NCBI RefSeq assembly: GCF_016899775.1
Contig: NZ_JACJJE010000035.1
Span: forward strand, 1 to 34,417
From: Pseudoflavonifractor capillosus
GTDB taxonomy: Bacteria > Bacillota > Clostridia > Oscillospirales > Oscillospiraceae
Length of the DNA stretch: 34,417 nucleotides
Reading direction: 5' to 3'
Shown here in pieces: positions 17,001-24,796 of this stretch (position 1 is its first letter; every line of letters begins with the position of its first letter). The notes beneath the pieces were generated by a model that saw only the letters and a program-made list of their open reading frames with translations, had not been told where the DNA came from and did no database searches. The position numbers and the translations under genes were made by a program.

Positions 17001-17492
17001 CTGGCGGAGCTGGACGCCCTGGCGGAGCAGATTTATGGGGAGACGGTCACCCCCGAGATGGGCCGGCGGAAGCAGGCGGAGGCTCTGTATGCCTACCTGA
17101 CCGAGCATGTGCGCTATGACTTCCGCTACTACGGGGAGCCGGGCGAGATGCCCTACGACTCCACCACCGCCTTCGGGGCCCTCCACGACAACCTGGCCAT
17201 CTGCGGGGGCTATGCCCAGGCGTTCCAGCTGCTGCTGGAGCAGGCGGGCATCCCCTGTGTCACCGTCAGCGGGAAGCTGGGGGCGGAAAACCACATGTGG
17301 GACCTGGCCCGGATCGACGGGCAGTGGCTCTACTTCGACCCCACCAGCGACCGGGGCCGGGCCGCCTACGGCTTCCAGTGCTTCGGCGTGGAGGCCGGGA
17401 GCCTGAAGGGCCACACCTGGGATCAGGCCTGGGCCGCCGCCCTGGCCGAGGGCCTGTTCCCCACCTCGGAACAGACTGAGCCGTCCATGTGA
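14019..17492 (+). CDS. Secreted SLH - M28 peptidase - HExxH metallopeptidase - transglutaminase-like protein
   Basis: A 1157-residue exported protein with four kinds of module. Residues 1-23 are a signal peptide. Residues about 25-187 are three S-layer-homology repeats (second repeat FSDVSGEY to FAAILWRQAG), which anchor proteins to cell-wall polymers. Residues about 195-435 are an M28 aminopeptidase-like domain: AHHDS (H268, D270), ASDNASG (D280), DEENG (E312, E313), F-D341, and YHTAADT (H407), a complete two-zinc site. Residues about 600-800 carry a second zincin motif, HEYGH (691-695), with FHEDIADTFA (E761) as the likely third ligand. Residues about 1015-1145 are a transglutaminase-like cysteine domain: ICGGYAQAF (C1062), ENHMWD (H1092), YFDPT (D1107). 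A proline/glutamate-rich linker lies at about 811-830. All catalytic residues appear intact. It may digest peptides or remodel cell-surface protein; the substrate is unknown. Confidence 0.85.
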   Translation: MKRLFALLLCGALMVPPGLAAPAADWPQWAEEALSWGREASISRDLLAVPGKTVTRGMAAQLLYEAAGRPAVSGACPFSDVSGEYSSAVTWAAGEGCLSGAGDGTFAPDRPVTRQEFAAILWRQAGSPDTAAQGLSQFRDAGSVAEWAREPVLWCLQAGVMSGRSEDQLAPTGTITTAEALVMLEQAHSLPDVDQLRTDLEALTAVHRPVGSQGEADAVQYLKERFTEMGYTVTLQPYTDSQGRSGHNVVAVKEAPSPDADILILSAHHDSVPTAYGASDNASGVAALLYAARALRDVPTDTQVRFISFTDEENGKNGSRAYTASLSEEEKDRMIGDIQFDMLGGLGSDGTLVCTMDGEANWVSGLLQEKDPSLERGAETASDHASLQLAGVPSVLLMQNGEGYLYHTAADTADQLDLYAIASAAETAVKAAAEICSPDTASYRELDRAQGEGYTYRQTRQNVIYFSSSRSDTEAYIGAAGELADSWEVSGNGWTDTYETYRYSMRWFDGEVPMNTYYQYRNGFLERIMIRPEETGYTSEAVRGLIEAMYGAPEREEGGQTSWADPVYSKYITLSSDEEGCLVSVGSYSLGITNVLASYPVSGGQAGISDPEDRAVWDFLCSILPLEARQKIAEFNLFTDGASNILAYTSPVKEGDVTDNTRFSISIDYYDVYDENGAKRDWSKLTYTILHEYGHVLLEDETQIDLSRGAGTHDPATFVEGSFRKNFYDAFWSGLGDTGVGDYEANPTRYVSRYGANYFHEDIADTFAVFVLGGAPQRDTVAEEKLRFFWADPDMTALRTAIRQDLGLDWPEETPSADPAPEQPETGAPAVASLEELREELTRAIAAAEQPPAFDVSALERQEELPLTVKNLYYGILSGNRTYSYAYDLNAEVGADGLLRCTISYMPYRTGDYPEGFQGTEVDSLASLVQTARDGLAQESIPIRITDPGLAVDDMNRALQQVGGSYLLCQLSRDGTAVTVTPQGGLTRQQALDRLAELDALAEQIYGETVTPEMGRRKQAEALYAYLTEHVRYDFRYYGEPGEMPYDSTTAFGALHDNLAICGGYAQAFQLLLEQAGIPCVTVSGKLGAENHMWDLARIDGQWLYFDPTSDRGRAAYGFQCFGVEAGSLKGHTWDQAWAAALAEGLFPTSEQTEPSM

Positions 17493-17544
17493 AAATAGAC
17501 AAATCTTTCCCAGGGACCGGGGCGGAATCGGGGCGAAAATGAAC

Positions 17545-17573
17545 TTGACAAATGGGCGGGGGCCCACTATAAT
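17545..17573 (+). promoter_or_regulatory. Consensus sigma-A promoter of the MATE-DarA gene
   Basis: TTGACA (17545-17550), 17-base spacer, TATAAT (17568-17573): a perfect match at both boxes. The leader is about 80 bases. Confidence 0.88.
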
Positions 17574-17662
17574 CTTGCCCGCAAATCCTGTTTGAGGGAT
17601 CGGGCGCGGCGGCCGCCGCCTGTTCCCCTCCCAAAACTACTGCCCAGGAGTACCGCCTTACC

Positions 17663-19348
17663 ATGAAAACCAGTTCTGCCGACAGTCTTTTTGATACAGA
17701 GAGCATTTGGGCCATCCTGCTGCGGATCGCGCCCCCTGTCATGCTGGCCCAGCTGATCCAGGCCATGTACAACATCGTGGACAGCTACTTTGTGGGCCAA
17801 TACTCCAACGACGGTCTGACCGCCCTGTCCATCATCTACCCGGTGCAGCTCATCGTCACCGCCATCGCGGTGGGAACCGGCGTGGGCGTCAACACCCTGA
17901 TGTCCCACCTGGACGGTCGGGGAAAGCACCATACGGCGGACCGCACCGCCGGGATGGGCACCGTGCTGGCCCTGTTCAGCTGGGCGGTGTTCGCCCTGCT
18001 CAGCACCCTTCTGATGCGGCCCTTCGCCCTCTCCTCCACCGATACCCCCGCTGTGGCGGAGTACACCGTCACCTACGGCATGATCGTCTGCGTGGGCAGC
18101 ATCGGCGTATTTCTGGAGAGCAACTGGAGCAAGGTGCACCAGGCCCGGGGCAATATGCGCCTGCCCATGGCGGCTCAGATCGCCGGCGCCCTCACCAACA
18201 TCGTGCTGGACCCCCTTCTGATCTTCGGACTGGGCCCCATCCCGGAGCTGGGGGTGGCCGGGGCGGCCTACGCCACGGTGGCCGGTCAGGTGCTGGCGGC
18301 GGTGATCGTCTCCTCCGGATTTCGCAGGCCCCCGGCCCCCAAGCTGTTTCTGGCCTACGCGGCCCGGATCTATCAGCTGGGCTACCCCTCCATCTTCATG
18401 CAGATGCTCTTTACCGTGTACATCATGGCCCTGAACCTGATCCTGGCGGGCTTCTCCGACGCGGCCGTCACCGTCCTGGGCCTGTACTACAAGGTCCAGT
18501 CCTTCTTCTTCATCCCCCTCAACGGCCTTCAGACCTGCATCGTCCCCCTGCTGAGTTACACCTACGCCAAGGGGACCTACTCCCGCTGCCAGCGGGTGGT
18601 AAAGGACTCCATTGTGCTGGCCATGGTGTTTATGCTGGTGGGGATCGCCTGCTTTGAACTGATCCCGGCACAGCTTCTGGGGCTGTTCACCTCAGAGCCG
18701 GAGGTCTTTGCCATCGGGACCCACGCCTTTCACATCATCGGCCTGAGTTTTCTGCCCGCAGTGCTCTCCCTGATCTTCCCGGTGTTCTTCCAGGCCATCG
18801 GGGCGGCGCTGCCCAGCATCCTTCTCTCTCTGACCCGGCAGATCTTCTGTCTGATCCCTGTGTTCTGGTTCTTCTCCCGCATCGACCTGTCCTATGCCTG
18901 GTTTGCCTTCCCCATTGCGGAGGTCATAACCGGCACCCTCGGCTTGATTTTCTATGCCCGGCGCGTCCACATCTGGAGACGGCTGGAGCAGGCCGCGCAG
19001 ACCGCCCGGCGCAAAGGAGCAGTTGTTATGAAAATGATCACGGCAATTATCAACAAGCGGGACAGCGGCGAGGTGTGCGCCGCTCTGACCGAGGCGGGCT
19101 ACTACTTCACCCGCATGTCCTCCACGGGCGGCTTCCTCACCGGCGGAAACACCACCCTGCTCATCGGCACTCCGGAGGAGCGGGTGCCCCAGGCCATCTC
19201 CATCATCCGGGAGCACTGCTCCCGCCGGACGGAGAAGATCTCCTCCAATGTGCAGCTGGCCACGCCGTCCGCCCCCTACCCCACCGAGGTCACAGTGGGC
19301 GGGGCCACCCTGTTCGTATCCGACGTGACCCAGTTTGAAAAGATCTGA
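17663..19348 (+). CDS. MATE-family transporter fused to a DarA-type cyclic-di-AMP receptor domain
   Basis: One 561-codon frame holds two proteins. Residues 1 to about 435 are a MATE multidrug/metabolite exporter with some 12 membrane segments, driven by sodium or proton gradients (IAPPVMLAQLIQAMYNIVDS at the start). A basic linker (about 433-455, ending RRKGAVV) leads to residues 456-561, which match the PII-like cyclic-di-AMP receptor DarA/PstA (old name YaaQ): the opening MKMITAIINKRDSGEV, the ligand-site segment STGGFLTGGNTTLLIGT, and PYPTEVTVGGATLFV near the end. No stop codon separates them. An AAAGGAG and ATG inside the gene could also start the receptor alone. DarA is normally a separate gene near tmk/holB. 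The fusion suggests transport gated by cyclic-di-AMP, or dual production of fused and free receptor. The first ATG has AGGAG 12 bases upstream, a little far. Confidence 0.88.
   Translation: MKTSSADSLFDTESIWAILLRIAPPVMLAQLIQAMYNIVDSYFVGQYSNDGLTALSIIYPVQLIVTAIAVGTGVGVNTLMSHLDGRGKHHTADRTAGMGTVLALFSWAVFALLSTLLMRPFALSSTDTPAVAEYTVTYGMIVCVGSIGVFLESNWSKVHQARGNMRLPMAAQIAGALTNIVLDPLLIFGLGPIPELGVAGAAYATVAGQVLAAVIVSSGFRRPPAPKLFLAYAARIYQLGYPSIFMQMLFTVYIMALNLILAGFSDAAVTVLGLYYKVQSFFFIPLNGLQTCIVPLLSYTYAKGTYSRCQRVVKDSIVLAMVFMLVGIACFELIPAQLLGLFTSEPEVFAIGTHAFHIIGLSFLPAVLSLIFPVFFQAIGAALPSILLSLTRQIFCLIPVFWFFSRIDLSYAWFAFPIAEVITGTLGLIFYARRVHIWRRLEQAAQTARRKGAVVMKMITAIINKRDSGEVCAALTEAGYYFTRMSSTGGFLTGGNTTLLIGTPEERVPQAISIIREHCSRRTEKISSNVQLATPSAPYPTEVTVGGATLFVSDVTQFEKI
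19013..19030 (+). promoter_or_regulatory. Internal ribosome binding site and ATG for the receptor domain
   Basis: AAAGGAG (19013-19019) lies 8 bases before an in-frame ATG (19028-19030) that matches the native start of DarA proteins (MKMITAIIN). It would give a free 106-residue receptor, ending at 19348, in addition to the fusion. Confidence 0.65.
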
Positions 19349-19380
19349 TTTCTCATTCCCCGCGCCCCCTGAGAACGCCG

Positions 19381-19414
19381 AAAACCGCTGGAATCCGGTG
19401 ATTCCAGCGGTTTT
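19381..19414 (+). terminator. Terminator after the MATE-DarA gene
   Basis: A 14-bp stem (19381-19394 with 19401-19414), a 6-base loop and a T-run. Confidence 0.9.
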
Positions 19415-19486
19415 TTCTCCGCAGCTCCGGCGAGTTCCGGCCGCGCCCCGTCCGGCCGGTTCCTGTCGAAAACCGCCGCACCGCTC

Positions 19487-19515
19487 TTGCCATCGCCACC
19501 GTTCTCTGGTAAAGT
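19487..19515 (+). promoter_or_regulatory. Sigma-A promoter of the sensor kinase gene
   Basis: TTGCCA (19487-19492), 17-base spacer, TAAAGT (19510-19515). Confidence 0.6.
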
Positions 19516-19547
19516 AGAGGCGACGCGAACCAAAGGAGGCGGCAGAT

Positions 19548-21179
19548 ACGAAAAAACTAACAAATTGGGCCTACGCACTGGCCTTTCTCATCGTCGGCAT
19601 CGGCCTGACCAATCTTGTGCGCTTTATCCCCCAGTCGGGAGCGCCTCTGCGCTCCCTGGAGTGGGAGACCGCGGCTGTGGTGTCCGCCGACGGCGGCCAG
19701 CGGGCGCTGGACTCCGCCGCCGCGCTCCCCCCGCTGGAGGAGGGGGAGTCGTACCAGCTCTCCCTCACCCTCCCGGAGGATCGTGCCCGGGAGACGCGGC
19801 TGATGTTTGACGCCGGCGGACTGGAGACCGCCGTCTATCTGGATGGGCAGCAGGTGTGGTACTCCGTCGCCCTCGCCTCCATGGACGGCTCTGAGCTGGG
19901 GCCGGTCCAGCTCACGCTGCCCGCCGGAGGCGGGGAGACCCTCACCATGGTCCTGCGCCCCGCCTCCCCGTCCTCCTCCATCTCTGCGCCCCCTGTGCTC
20001 CGCTTCCCGGACGCCAACGGCTACGGGCTTCCGGCGGAGATGTCCACCCGGACGCTGATCCTGTTCTGGGGGCTGTTTCTGATGAACGCGGCCCGGGGCA
20101 CGCCAAACTGGCAGCTGCTGCTGCCCATGCTGGCGGCCGCGCTGCGCACGGTCCAGCAGCTGGCTGTCCGGTACCAGGGGGACGTTCTGCCCCAGTCGGT
20201 CCTGTCCGCCCTGTCCGGGCCGTGGATGATCGTCCTGGCCGCCCTGGTCATGGCGGCCTACCTGGCGCTCCAGCGCCGGCGCGGCTTCTGGCGGCTCTTT
20301 GGAATCCTCACCGCCGCCGGCATGGGTGGTCTGCTGGCCCTCTCCGCCTTTTCGGCGGCCCGGAACCACACCTGGGCCGGCACCTTCGCGGGGACCGCGG
20401 CCGCCCTCCTCCGAAGTGGAAACCTGATCCGCATCCTCTATTGGGCGACGCTGTGGGCCATTATGCTCTGCGCCCTGCTGGCCGCCTGGACGCTGGTCCG
20501 CGCCATTCTCCGCACCCAGAAGGAGTCCCAGGTGCTGGCCCTGCGCAACCATCTGGTGATGGAAAACTACCGGGCGCTGGAGCAGAAGATGCGGGAGAGC
20601 GCCGCCCTGCGCCACGAGTTCAAGCACCGCCTGCTGGCCATCGACTCCATGCTCCAGGCCCGGGACCTGGAGGGGCTGGAGCGGTGCGTAGCCGACTGGA
20701 AGGAGGAGAGCGCCGCCTCTTCTCCCCTTCTGTACAGCAGCAACCTCGTGGTCAACGCCATCCTCCAGGACGCCGCCGGGCGGGCCCGCGCCGCAGGCGT
20801 GTCCTTCCGGGTCACCGCCCTCGTCCCCGAGGAGCTGCCCTTCCCCGACGAGGACCTGTGCGCCCTGCTGATGAACCTGCTGGACAACGCCGTGGAGGGG
20901 GCTGTGCGCACCCCGGAGGGCCGGGAGCGGTCCATTCTCTTCCGGGCCCGCATCTTCAAGGGGTTCCTGGTCCTGCGGTGTGAAAACACCTTTGACGGCT
21001 ATGTAAAGACGGACGGACAGGGGCGTCTGCTCACCATCAAGGATGAGCCCTCCTCCCACGGCTTCGGCATGGCCCAGATGCGCTCCGTGGCCCATAAGTA
21101 CCACGCCCGGCTGGATGTGGACTACAACGGCCAGCGCTTTACCGTACAGACCGCCCTTCAGCTGCCCGACGCGGCGTGA
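19548..21179 (+). CDS. Membrane sensor histidine kinase (GHKL ATPase), apparent ACG start
   Basis: A 543-residue kinase. The frame opens with ACG at 19548, giving an N-terminus KKLTNWAYALAFLIVGIGL that is a perfect signal anchor. AAAGGAGG (19532-19539) lies 8 bases before it, and no in-frame ATG, GTG or TTG lies between the upstream stop (19515) and this point. The first classical start is GTG at 19617, with no ribosome binding site and half the anchor lost. An external domain of about 140 residues is followed by several membrane segments, then the phosphoacceptor segment ALRHEFKHRLLAID (H356), the N-box NLLDNAVEGA (443-452) and the G-box HGFGM (504-508). This is the AgrC/HPK10-like kinase layout, whose partner is usually a LytTR regulator. 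None is adjacent, so the kinase is an orphan here. Confidence 0.8.
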   Translation, partial: TKKLTNWAYALAFLIVGIGLTNLVRFIPQSGAPLRSLEWETAAVVSADGGQRALDSAAALPPLEEGESYQLSLTLPEDRARETRLMFDAGGLETAVYLDGQQVWYSVALASMDGSELGPVQLTLPAGGGETLTMVLRPASPSSSISAPPVLRFPDANGYGLPAEMSTRTLILFWGLFLMNAARGTPNWQLLLPMLAAALRTVQQLAVRYQGDVLPQSVLSALSGPWMIVLAALVMAAYLALQRRRGFWRLFGILTAAGMGGLLALSAFSAARNHTWAGTFAGTAAALLRSGNLIRILYWATLWAIMLCALLAAWTLVRAILRTQKESQVLALRNHLVMENYRALEQKMRESAALRHEFKHRLLAIDSMLQARDLEGLERCVADWKEESAASSPLLYSSNLVVNAILQDAAGRARAAGVSFRVTALVPEELPFPDEDLCALLMNLLDNAVEGAVRTPEGRERSILFRARIFKGFLVLRCENTFDGYVKTDGQGRLLTIKDEPSSHGFGMAQMRSVAHKYHARLDVDYNGQRFTVQTALQLPDAA

Positions 21180-21265
21180 CTTCCGCCGCCCCATCTGTTC
21201 CGGCCGTCCGCGGGGGCGGCTCCGCCCTTCCGGCGGCATAGATATCCCCCCAGCTCTCTGCTGCC

Positions 21266-21305
21266 AAAGGCCCCAGGCGCGCCCTCCGGCGCGCCTGGGG
21301 CCTTT
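21266..21305 (+). terminator. Terminator after the sensor kinase gene
   Basis: An 18-bp stem (21266-21283 with 21288-21305), loop CTCC, then a T-run. Confidence 0.92.
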
Positions 21306-21498
21306 TTTCCGCGCCTGGGCTTCCCCCTATCTCCGTGGGCGCGCCGGGGGGCGGCTTCCCGCCCCTGCGGCGCTTCTCCGGGCTGCCGCCCCTTCTGCTC
21401 CCGGGCGGGAGCCGCCAGGGTCCTCCCCGTCCGCACCGCCCCCTCCCCCAGGGGCCGCCCATGCCGGCCGCCCGGACACCTCCGCGTCCAGACGCAAA
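21306..21498. other. GC-rich spacer without a recognised gene
   Basis: The stretch between two terminators is strongly C/G-rich and stays open in several frames only because stop codons are rare in such sequence. I see no ribosome binding site or protein motif in it. Confidence 0.5.
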
Positions 21499-21532
21499 AA
21501 AATCCCGCCCCGCTTGCGCGGGACGGGATTTT
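21499..21532 (-). terminator. Terminator of gltS
   Basis: A stem of 15 bp with one mismatch (21499-21513 with 21518-21532), followed on the minus strand by a run of T, just past the gltS stop. Confidence 0.88.
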
Positions 21533-21550
21533 GTAAACAGGGGATCTGAA

Positions 21551-22783
21551 TTAGTGGAACATATCCACAAACAGATTGATGTTGAAGGTGATGAGCACCG
21601 CATTGAAGAAGTCGATGAACATACCGCCAACCATGGGGATGGCGAAGTAGGCGACCGGAGCGGGACCATACTTCTTGGTGACCACCTGCATGTTGGCCAT
21701 GGCGTTGGAAGTCGCGCCCATGGCGAAGCCGATGAAGCCGGCGGACATGACGGCGGCCTCGTAGTCGCGGCCCATGACGTTGAACACCACGAAGTAGGAG
21801 AAGATGACCATAACCACGCACTGCAGCAGCAGGCAGATAATCATGGGCAGAGCCAGGTCGACCAGCTCCCACAGCTTCAGGCTGGACAGAGCCAGGGCCA
21901 GGAAGATGGACAGGAACATGGTGCCCATGGTGTCGATCTCCTGGTCGGGATACTCCACCTTCACGGCGATCATCACGTTGCGGATGACCACGGCGGTGAG
22001 CATGGCGCCGATGTAGGAGGGGAAGGTCAGACCGGTCAGGTCGGTCAGCCACACGCTGATCTGAGCGCCGATGCCCAGAGCGGCCAGCAGGAGCATGAAG
22101 CCCTTGACGAAGCGGGGGCTGGCGGAGGTGAAGGACTCATCCTCGCCGGCCACGTCGGCAGCCAGAGTCTCGGCACTCTTGGCCGCAGCCGCATGGCCCT
22201 CAGTGGAGCGCAGGTTGTGCTTGACGATCAGGCTGCGGGCCACCGGGCCGCCCATCAGGGAGCCGGAGACCAGGCCGAAGGTGGCGGCCGCCAGAGCGGC
22301 CACGTCGGCGCCAGCGGGGGCGCCGGCCTTCACCAGCTCAGGACCGTAGGCCGCGGCGGTGGCGGGGCCGCCGATCAGAGCGGTGGAGCCGATGCCGATG
22401 CCGATGAGGGGATCCTGGCCGAAGGCCAGCATGATGCCGCCGCCCAGAGCATTCTGGATGGGGATCATGATAATGGACAGGATCAGGACCAGGACCACGG
22501 ACTTGCCGCCGCGGAGCAGGGCCGGAATGCTGACGGTGAAGCCGACGGTAGTGAAGAACAGGTTCTGGAACACCGTCTGCAGGGTGCCGTCAAAGGTGAT
22601 GCTGGCTACGCCGCTGACGGTCAGAATGCAGTTAATAATAGAGAACAGCAGACCGCCGACCAGGGGAGCCGGGATGCAGTAGCGGTTCAGGATGCTCACC
22701 TTGTCGGTGATCACGCCGCCGATCCAGAACAGAACGGCGCCCAACGCTACGGCATGGTACATATTAAGGCTAATTTCCATCAT
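21551..22783 (-). CDS. gltS: Sodium/glutamate symporter GltS
   Basis: A 410-residue inner-membrane carrier that imports glutamate with sodium. It has about ten or more hydrophobic segments in two inverted halves. Family marks are the glycine-rich re-entrant loops, GIGIGSTALIGGPATAAAYGP in the first half and GFAMGATSNAMANMQ in the second, typical of ESS-family symporters. I start at the first of two adjacent ATGs (22783) because AAGG lies about 11 bases upstream; a longer frame to 22840 has no ribosome binding site. The gene is alone between its own terminator and a long upstream region with repeated GTTAAGA motifs. Codon use is very regular, suggesting strong expression. Confidence 0.93.
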   Translation of the reverse strand: MMEISLNMYHAVALGAVLFWIGGVITDKVSILNRYCIPAPLVGGLLFSIINCILTVSGVASITFDGTLQTVFQNLFFTTVGFTVSIPALLRGGKSVVLVLILSIIMIPIQNALGGGIMLAFGQDPLIGIGIGSTALIGGPATAAAYGPELVKAGAPAGADVAALAAATFGLVSGSLMGGPVARSLIVKHNLRSTEGHAAAAKSAETLAADVAGEDESFTSASPRFVKGFMLLLAALGIGAQISVWLTDLTGLTFPSYIGAMLTAVVIRNVMIAVKVEYPDQEIDTMGTMFLSIFLALALSSLKLWELVDLALPMIICLLLQCVVMVIFSYFVVFNVMGRDYEAAVMSAGFIGFAMGATSNAMANMQVVTKKYGPAPVAYFAIPMVGGMFIDFFNAVLITFNINLFVDMFH

Positions 22784-22911
22784 AGAGATATCTACCTTCT
22801 TCCCATATCCTTGCGAAATTGTTTTAGATCCGATACACAAAATTGCATAGGAATTGGCTCGAGCTTACGTCGACTTTACCACAAATTTCACAGGAGGGGA
22901 AGGGCTTGCGT

Positions 22912-22950
22912 GTTAAGATTTTCGCTAAAACCGTTAAGAAGTCGTTAAGA
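22912..22950. repeat. GTTAAGA direct repeats upstream of gltS
   Basis: GTTAAGA occurs at 22912-22918, 22933-22939 and 22944-22950, spaced 21 and 11 bases (helical-turn multiples), and once more at 23089. Such spacing is typical of OmpR/PhoB-type response-regulator sites. The block lies about 130-170 bases upstream of gltS in an otherwise featureless AT-richer spacer (22784-23048) where I found no convincing promoter. Confidence 0.35.
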
Positions 22951-23048
22951 TTACAATTTCCTTCAAAAAGCTACAGGAAGTTACGAGAAAATCACGGAGA
23001 AATTCCGGCGATTTTGTGGAAACCTGCCGGACGCCGCGGCGAAAAAAG

Positions 23049-23085
23049 CGGCCGGAAAACCAAATTTTTGTTGGTTTTCCGGCCG
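23049..23085 (-). terminator. Terminator of the acyl-CoA synthetase gene
   Basis: A 15-bp stem (23049-23063 with 23071-23085) followed on the minus strand by CTTTTTT. Confidence 0.85.
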
Positions 23086-23119
23086 GGTGTTAAGAAAGTA
23101 TGAAGAAATTGTGTCCGCC

Positions 23120-24754
23120 TCAGCCCCGGTTCTGGGCCTCCACCAGACGCACGCCGCAGTACTTCTCCCGCAGCTTGGGCTTCTCGATTTTTCCGGTGGG
23201 GTTCCGGGGGACGGGGGCGAAGATGATCCGCCGGGGCCGCTTGTACCGGGGCAGATCGGTGCAGTACTGGTTGATCTCGCTCTCGGTGCAGGTCATGCCC
23301 TCCTTCACCTGGATGACGGCGGCGGCGATCTCCCCCAGCCGGTGGTCGGGCAGGCCGATGACGGCCACGTCGTGGACCTTGGGGTAGGCGGACAGGAACT
23401 CCTCGATCTGCACCGGGTACAGGTTCTCGCCGCCGGAGATGATCACGTCCTTCTTCCGGTCAACCAGGAAGTAGAAGCCGTCCTCGTCCTGCTTGGCCAT
23501 GTCCCCGGTGTGGAGCCAGCCGTCCTTGAGCACCTCGGCGGTGGCCTCCGGGTCGTGGTAGTAGCAGGTCATCACGCCGGGGCCCTGGACGCACAGCTCG
23601 CCCACCTCCCCGAACTCCACGGGGACGTCGTTCTCGTCCACGATTTTCACCTTCCAGCCGTAGCCGGGCACGCCGATGGCCCCCACCTTGTGGATGTGGT
23701 CCATCCCCAGATGGACGCACCCCGGTCCGGTGGACTCGGAGAGGCCGTAATTGGTGTCGTACTTGTGGTGGGGGAAGTACTTCATCCAGTGTCGGATGAG
23801 GGAGGGGGGCACCGGCTGGGCGCCGATGTGCATGAGCCGCCACTGGGACAGCTGGTAGTTCTCGATCTTCAGGTCCCCCCGGTCCAGAGCGGCCAGGATG
23901 TCTTGACACCAGGGCACCAGCAGCCACACGATGGTGCACTTCTCCCCGGACACCGCGTCAAAGATGGCCTGGGGGGAGTTGCCCTTCAGCAGCACCGCCC
24001 GGCTTCCGGTGAACAGCGAGCCGAACCAGTGCATCTTGGCCCCCGTGTGATACAGGGGCGGGATGCACAGGAACACGTCCTCGTGCTTGGTCTCGTGGTG
24101 GATGGCCTCCATCCGGGCAGACTGGAGCAGGCACTGGTGCCGCAGCAGGATGGCCTTGGGGAAGCCGGTGGTGCCGGAGGAGTAGTAGATGGCCGCGTCG
24201 TCCTCGTCGTCCACCAGCACCTTGGGGGCGGCGGAGGAGCAGTTGGCGGTGGCCCGGTGGTAGTCCTCGGCGAAGGAGGGGCAGGTGTCCCCCACGAAGA
24301 ACAGCAGCATCTGGCTGGAGATCTTGGGGACGATGTCCTCCACCCGGCCGATGAACTCCGGGCCGAAGAACAGCACGTCCACGTCCGCCTTTTTCAGGCA
24401 GTAGTCGATCTCCTGGGCGGTATATCGGAAGTTCAGGGGGACGGCCACCGCCCCCGCCTTCAAAATTCCAAAGTAGATGGGCAGCCACTCCAGGCAGTTC
24501 ATCAGCAGAATGGCCACCTTCTGGCCCTTCTGAATCCCCCGGCCCAGCAGCAGGTTGGCCACCCGGTTGGCCTTCTCGTCAAAGACGGACCAGGTGATCT
24601 CCCGGCGGTAGGGGGCGGTGGAGGTGGGCTGAATGAGGGCGTACTCCTTCCAGGTGACCCGCTGGGTCTCCTGCACCTCGGGGTTGATCTCCACCAGGGC
24701 GATCTCATCCCCGTAGAGCTTGCTGTTGCGCTCCAGCAAATCGGTGATAGGCAT
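23120..24754 (-). CDS. AMP-dependent acyl-CoA synthetase/ligase
   Basis: A 544-residue adenylate-forming enzyme that activates a carboxylic acid with ATP and joins it to CoA. The P-loop is SSGTTGFPK (about 192-200). Further motifs are the YGLSESTG segment, the GWLHTGDMAKQDEDG hinge region, DRKKDVIISGGENLYP, and the catalytic lysine in PTGKIEKPKL near the C-terminus. The overall pattern is of medium- or long-chain fatty-acyl or aryl-acid CoA ligases; the substrate cannot be fixed. The ATG at 24754 is chosen for its AAAGGA 10 bases upstream, over a TTG at 24775 that overlaps that region. It has its own strong promoter and a palindromic operator across the transcription start, so it is probably repressed by a ligand-responsive regulator that is not in this window. 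Confidence 0.9.
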   Translation of the reverse strand: MPITDLLERNSKLYGDEIALVEINPEVQETQRVTWKEYALIQPTSTAPYRREITWSVFDEKANRVANLLLGRGIQKGQKVAILLMNCLEWLPIYFGILKAGAVAVPLNFRYTAQEIDYCLKKADVDVLFFGPEFIGRVEDIVPKISSQMLLFFVGDTCPSFAEDYHRATANCSSAAPKVLVDDEDDAAIYYSSGTTGFPKAILLRHQCLLQSARMEAIHHETKHEDVFLCIPPLYHTGAKMHWFGSLFTGSRAVLLKGNSPQAIFDAVSGEKCTIVWLLVPWCQDILAALDRGDLKIENYQLSQWRLMHIGAQPVPPSLIRHWMKYFPHHKYDTNYGLSESTGPGCVHLGMDHIHKVGAIGVPGYGWKVKIVDENDVPVEFGEVGELCVQGPGVMTCYYHDPEATAEVLKDGWLHTGDMAKQDEDGFYFLVDRKKDVIISGGENLYPVQIEEFLSAYPKVHDVAVIGLPDHRLGEIAAAVIQVKEGMTCTESEINQYCTDLPRYKRPRRIIFAPVPRNPTGKIEKPKLREKYCGVRLVEAQNRG

Positions 24755-24796
24755 CTTATGTCGGTCCTTTCCCAAGGGGGGCTGGCCCCCCGTTAC

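Noticed and set aside
21335-22948. A long plus-strand open frame across the gltS region
   Set aside because: Its translation is rich in H, G, D, Q and lacks domains, while the minus strand encodes an unmistakable GltS with terminator and ribosome binding site.
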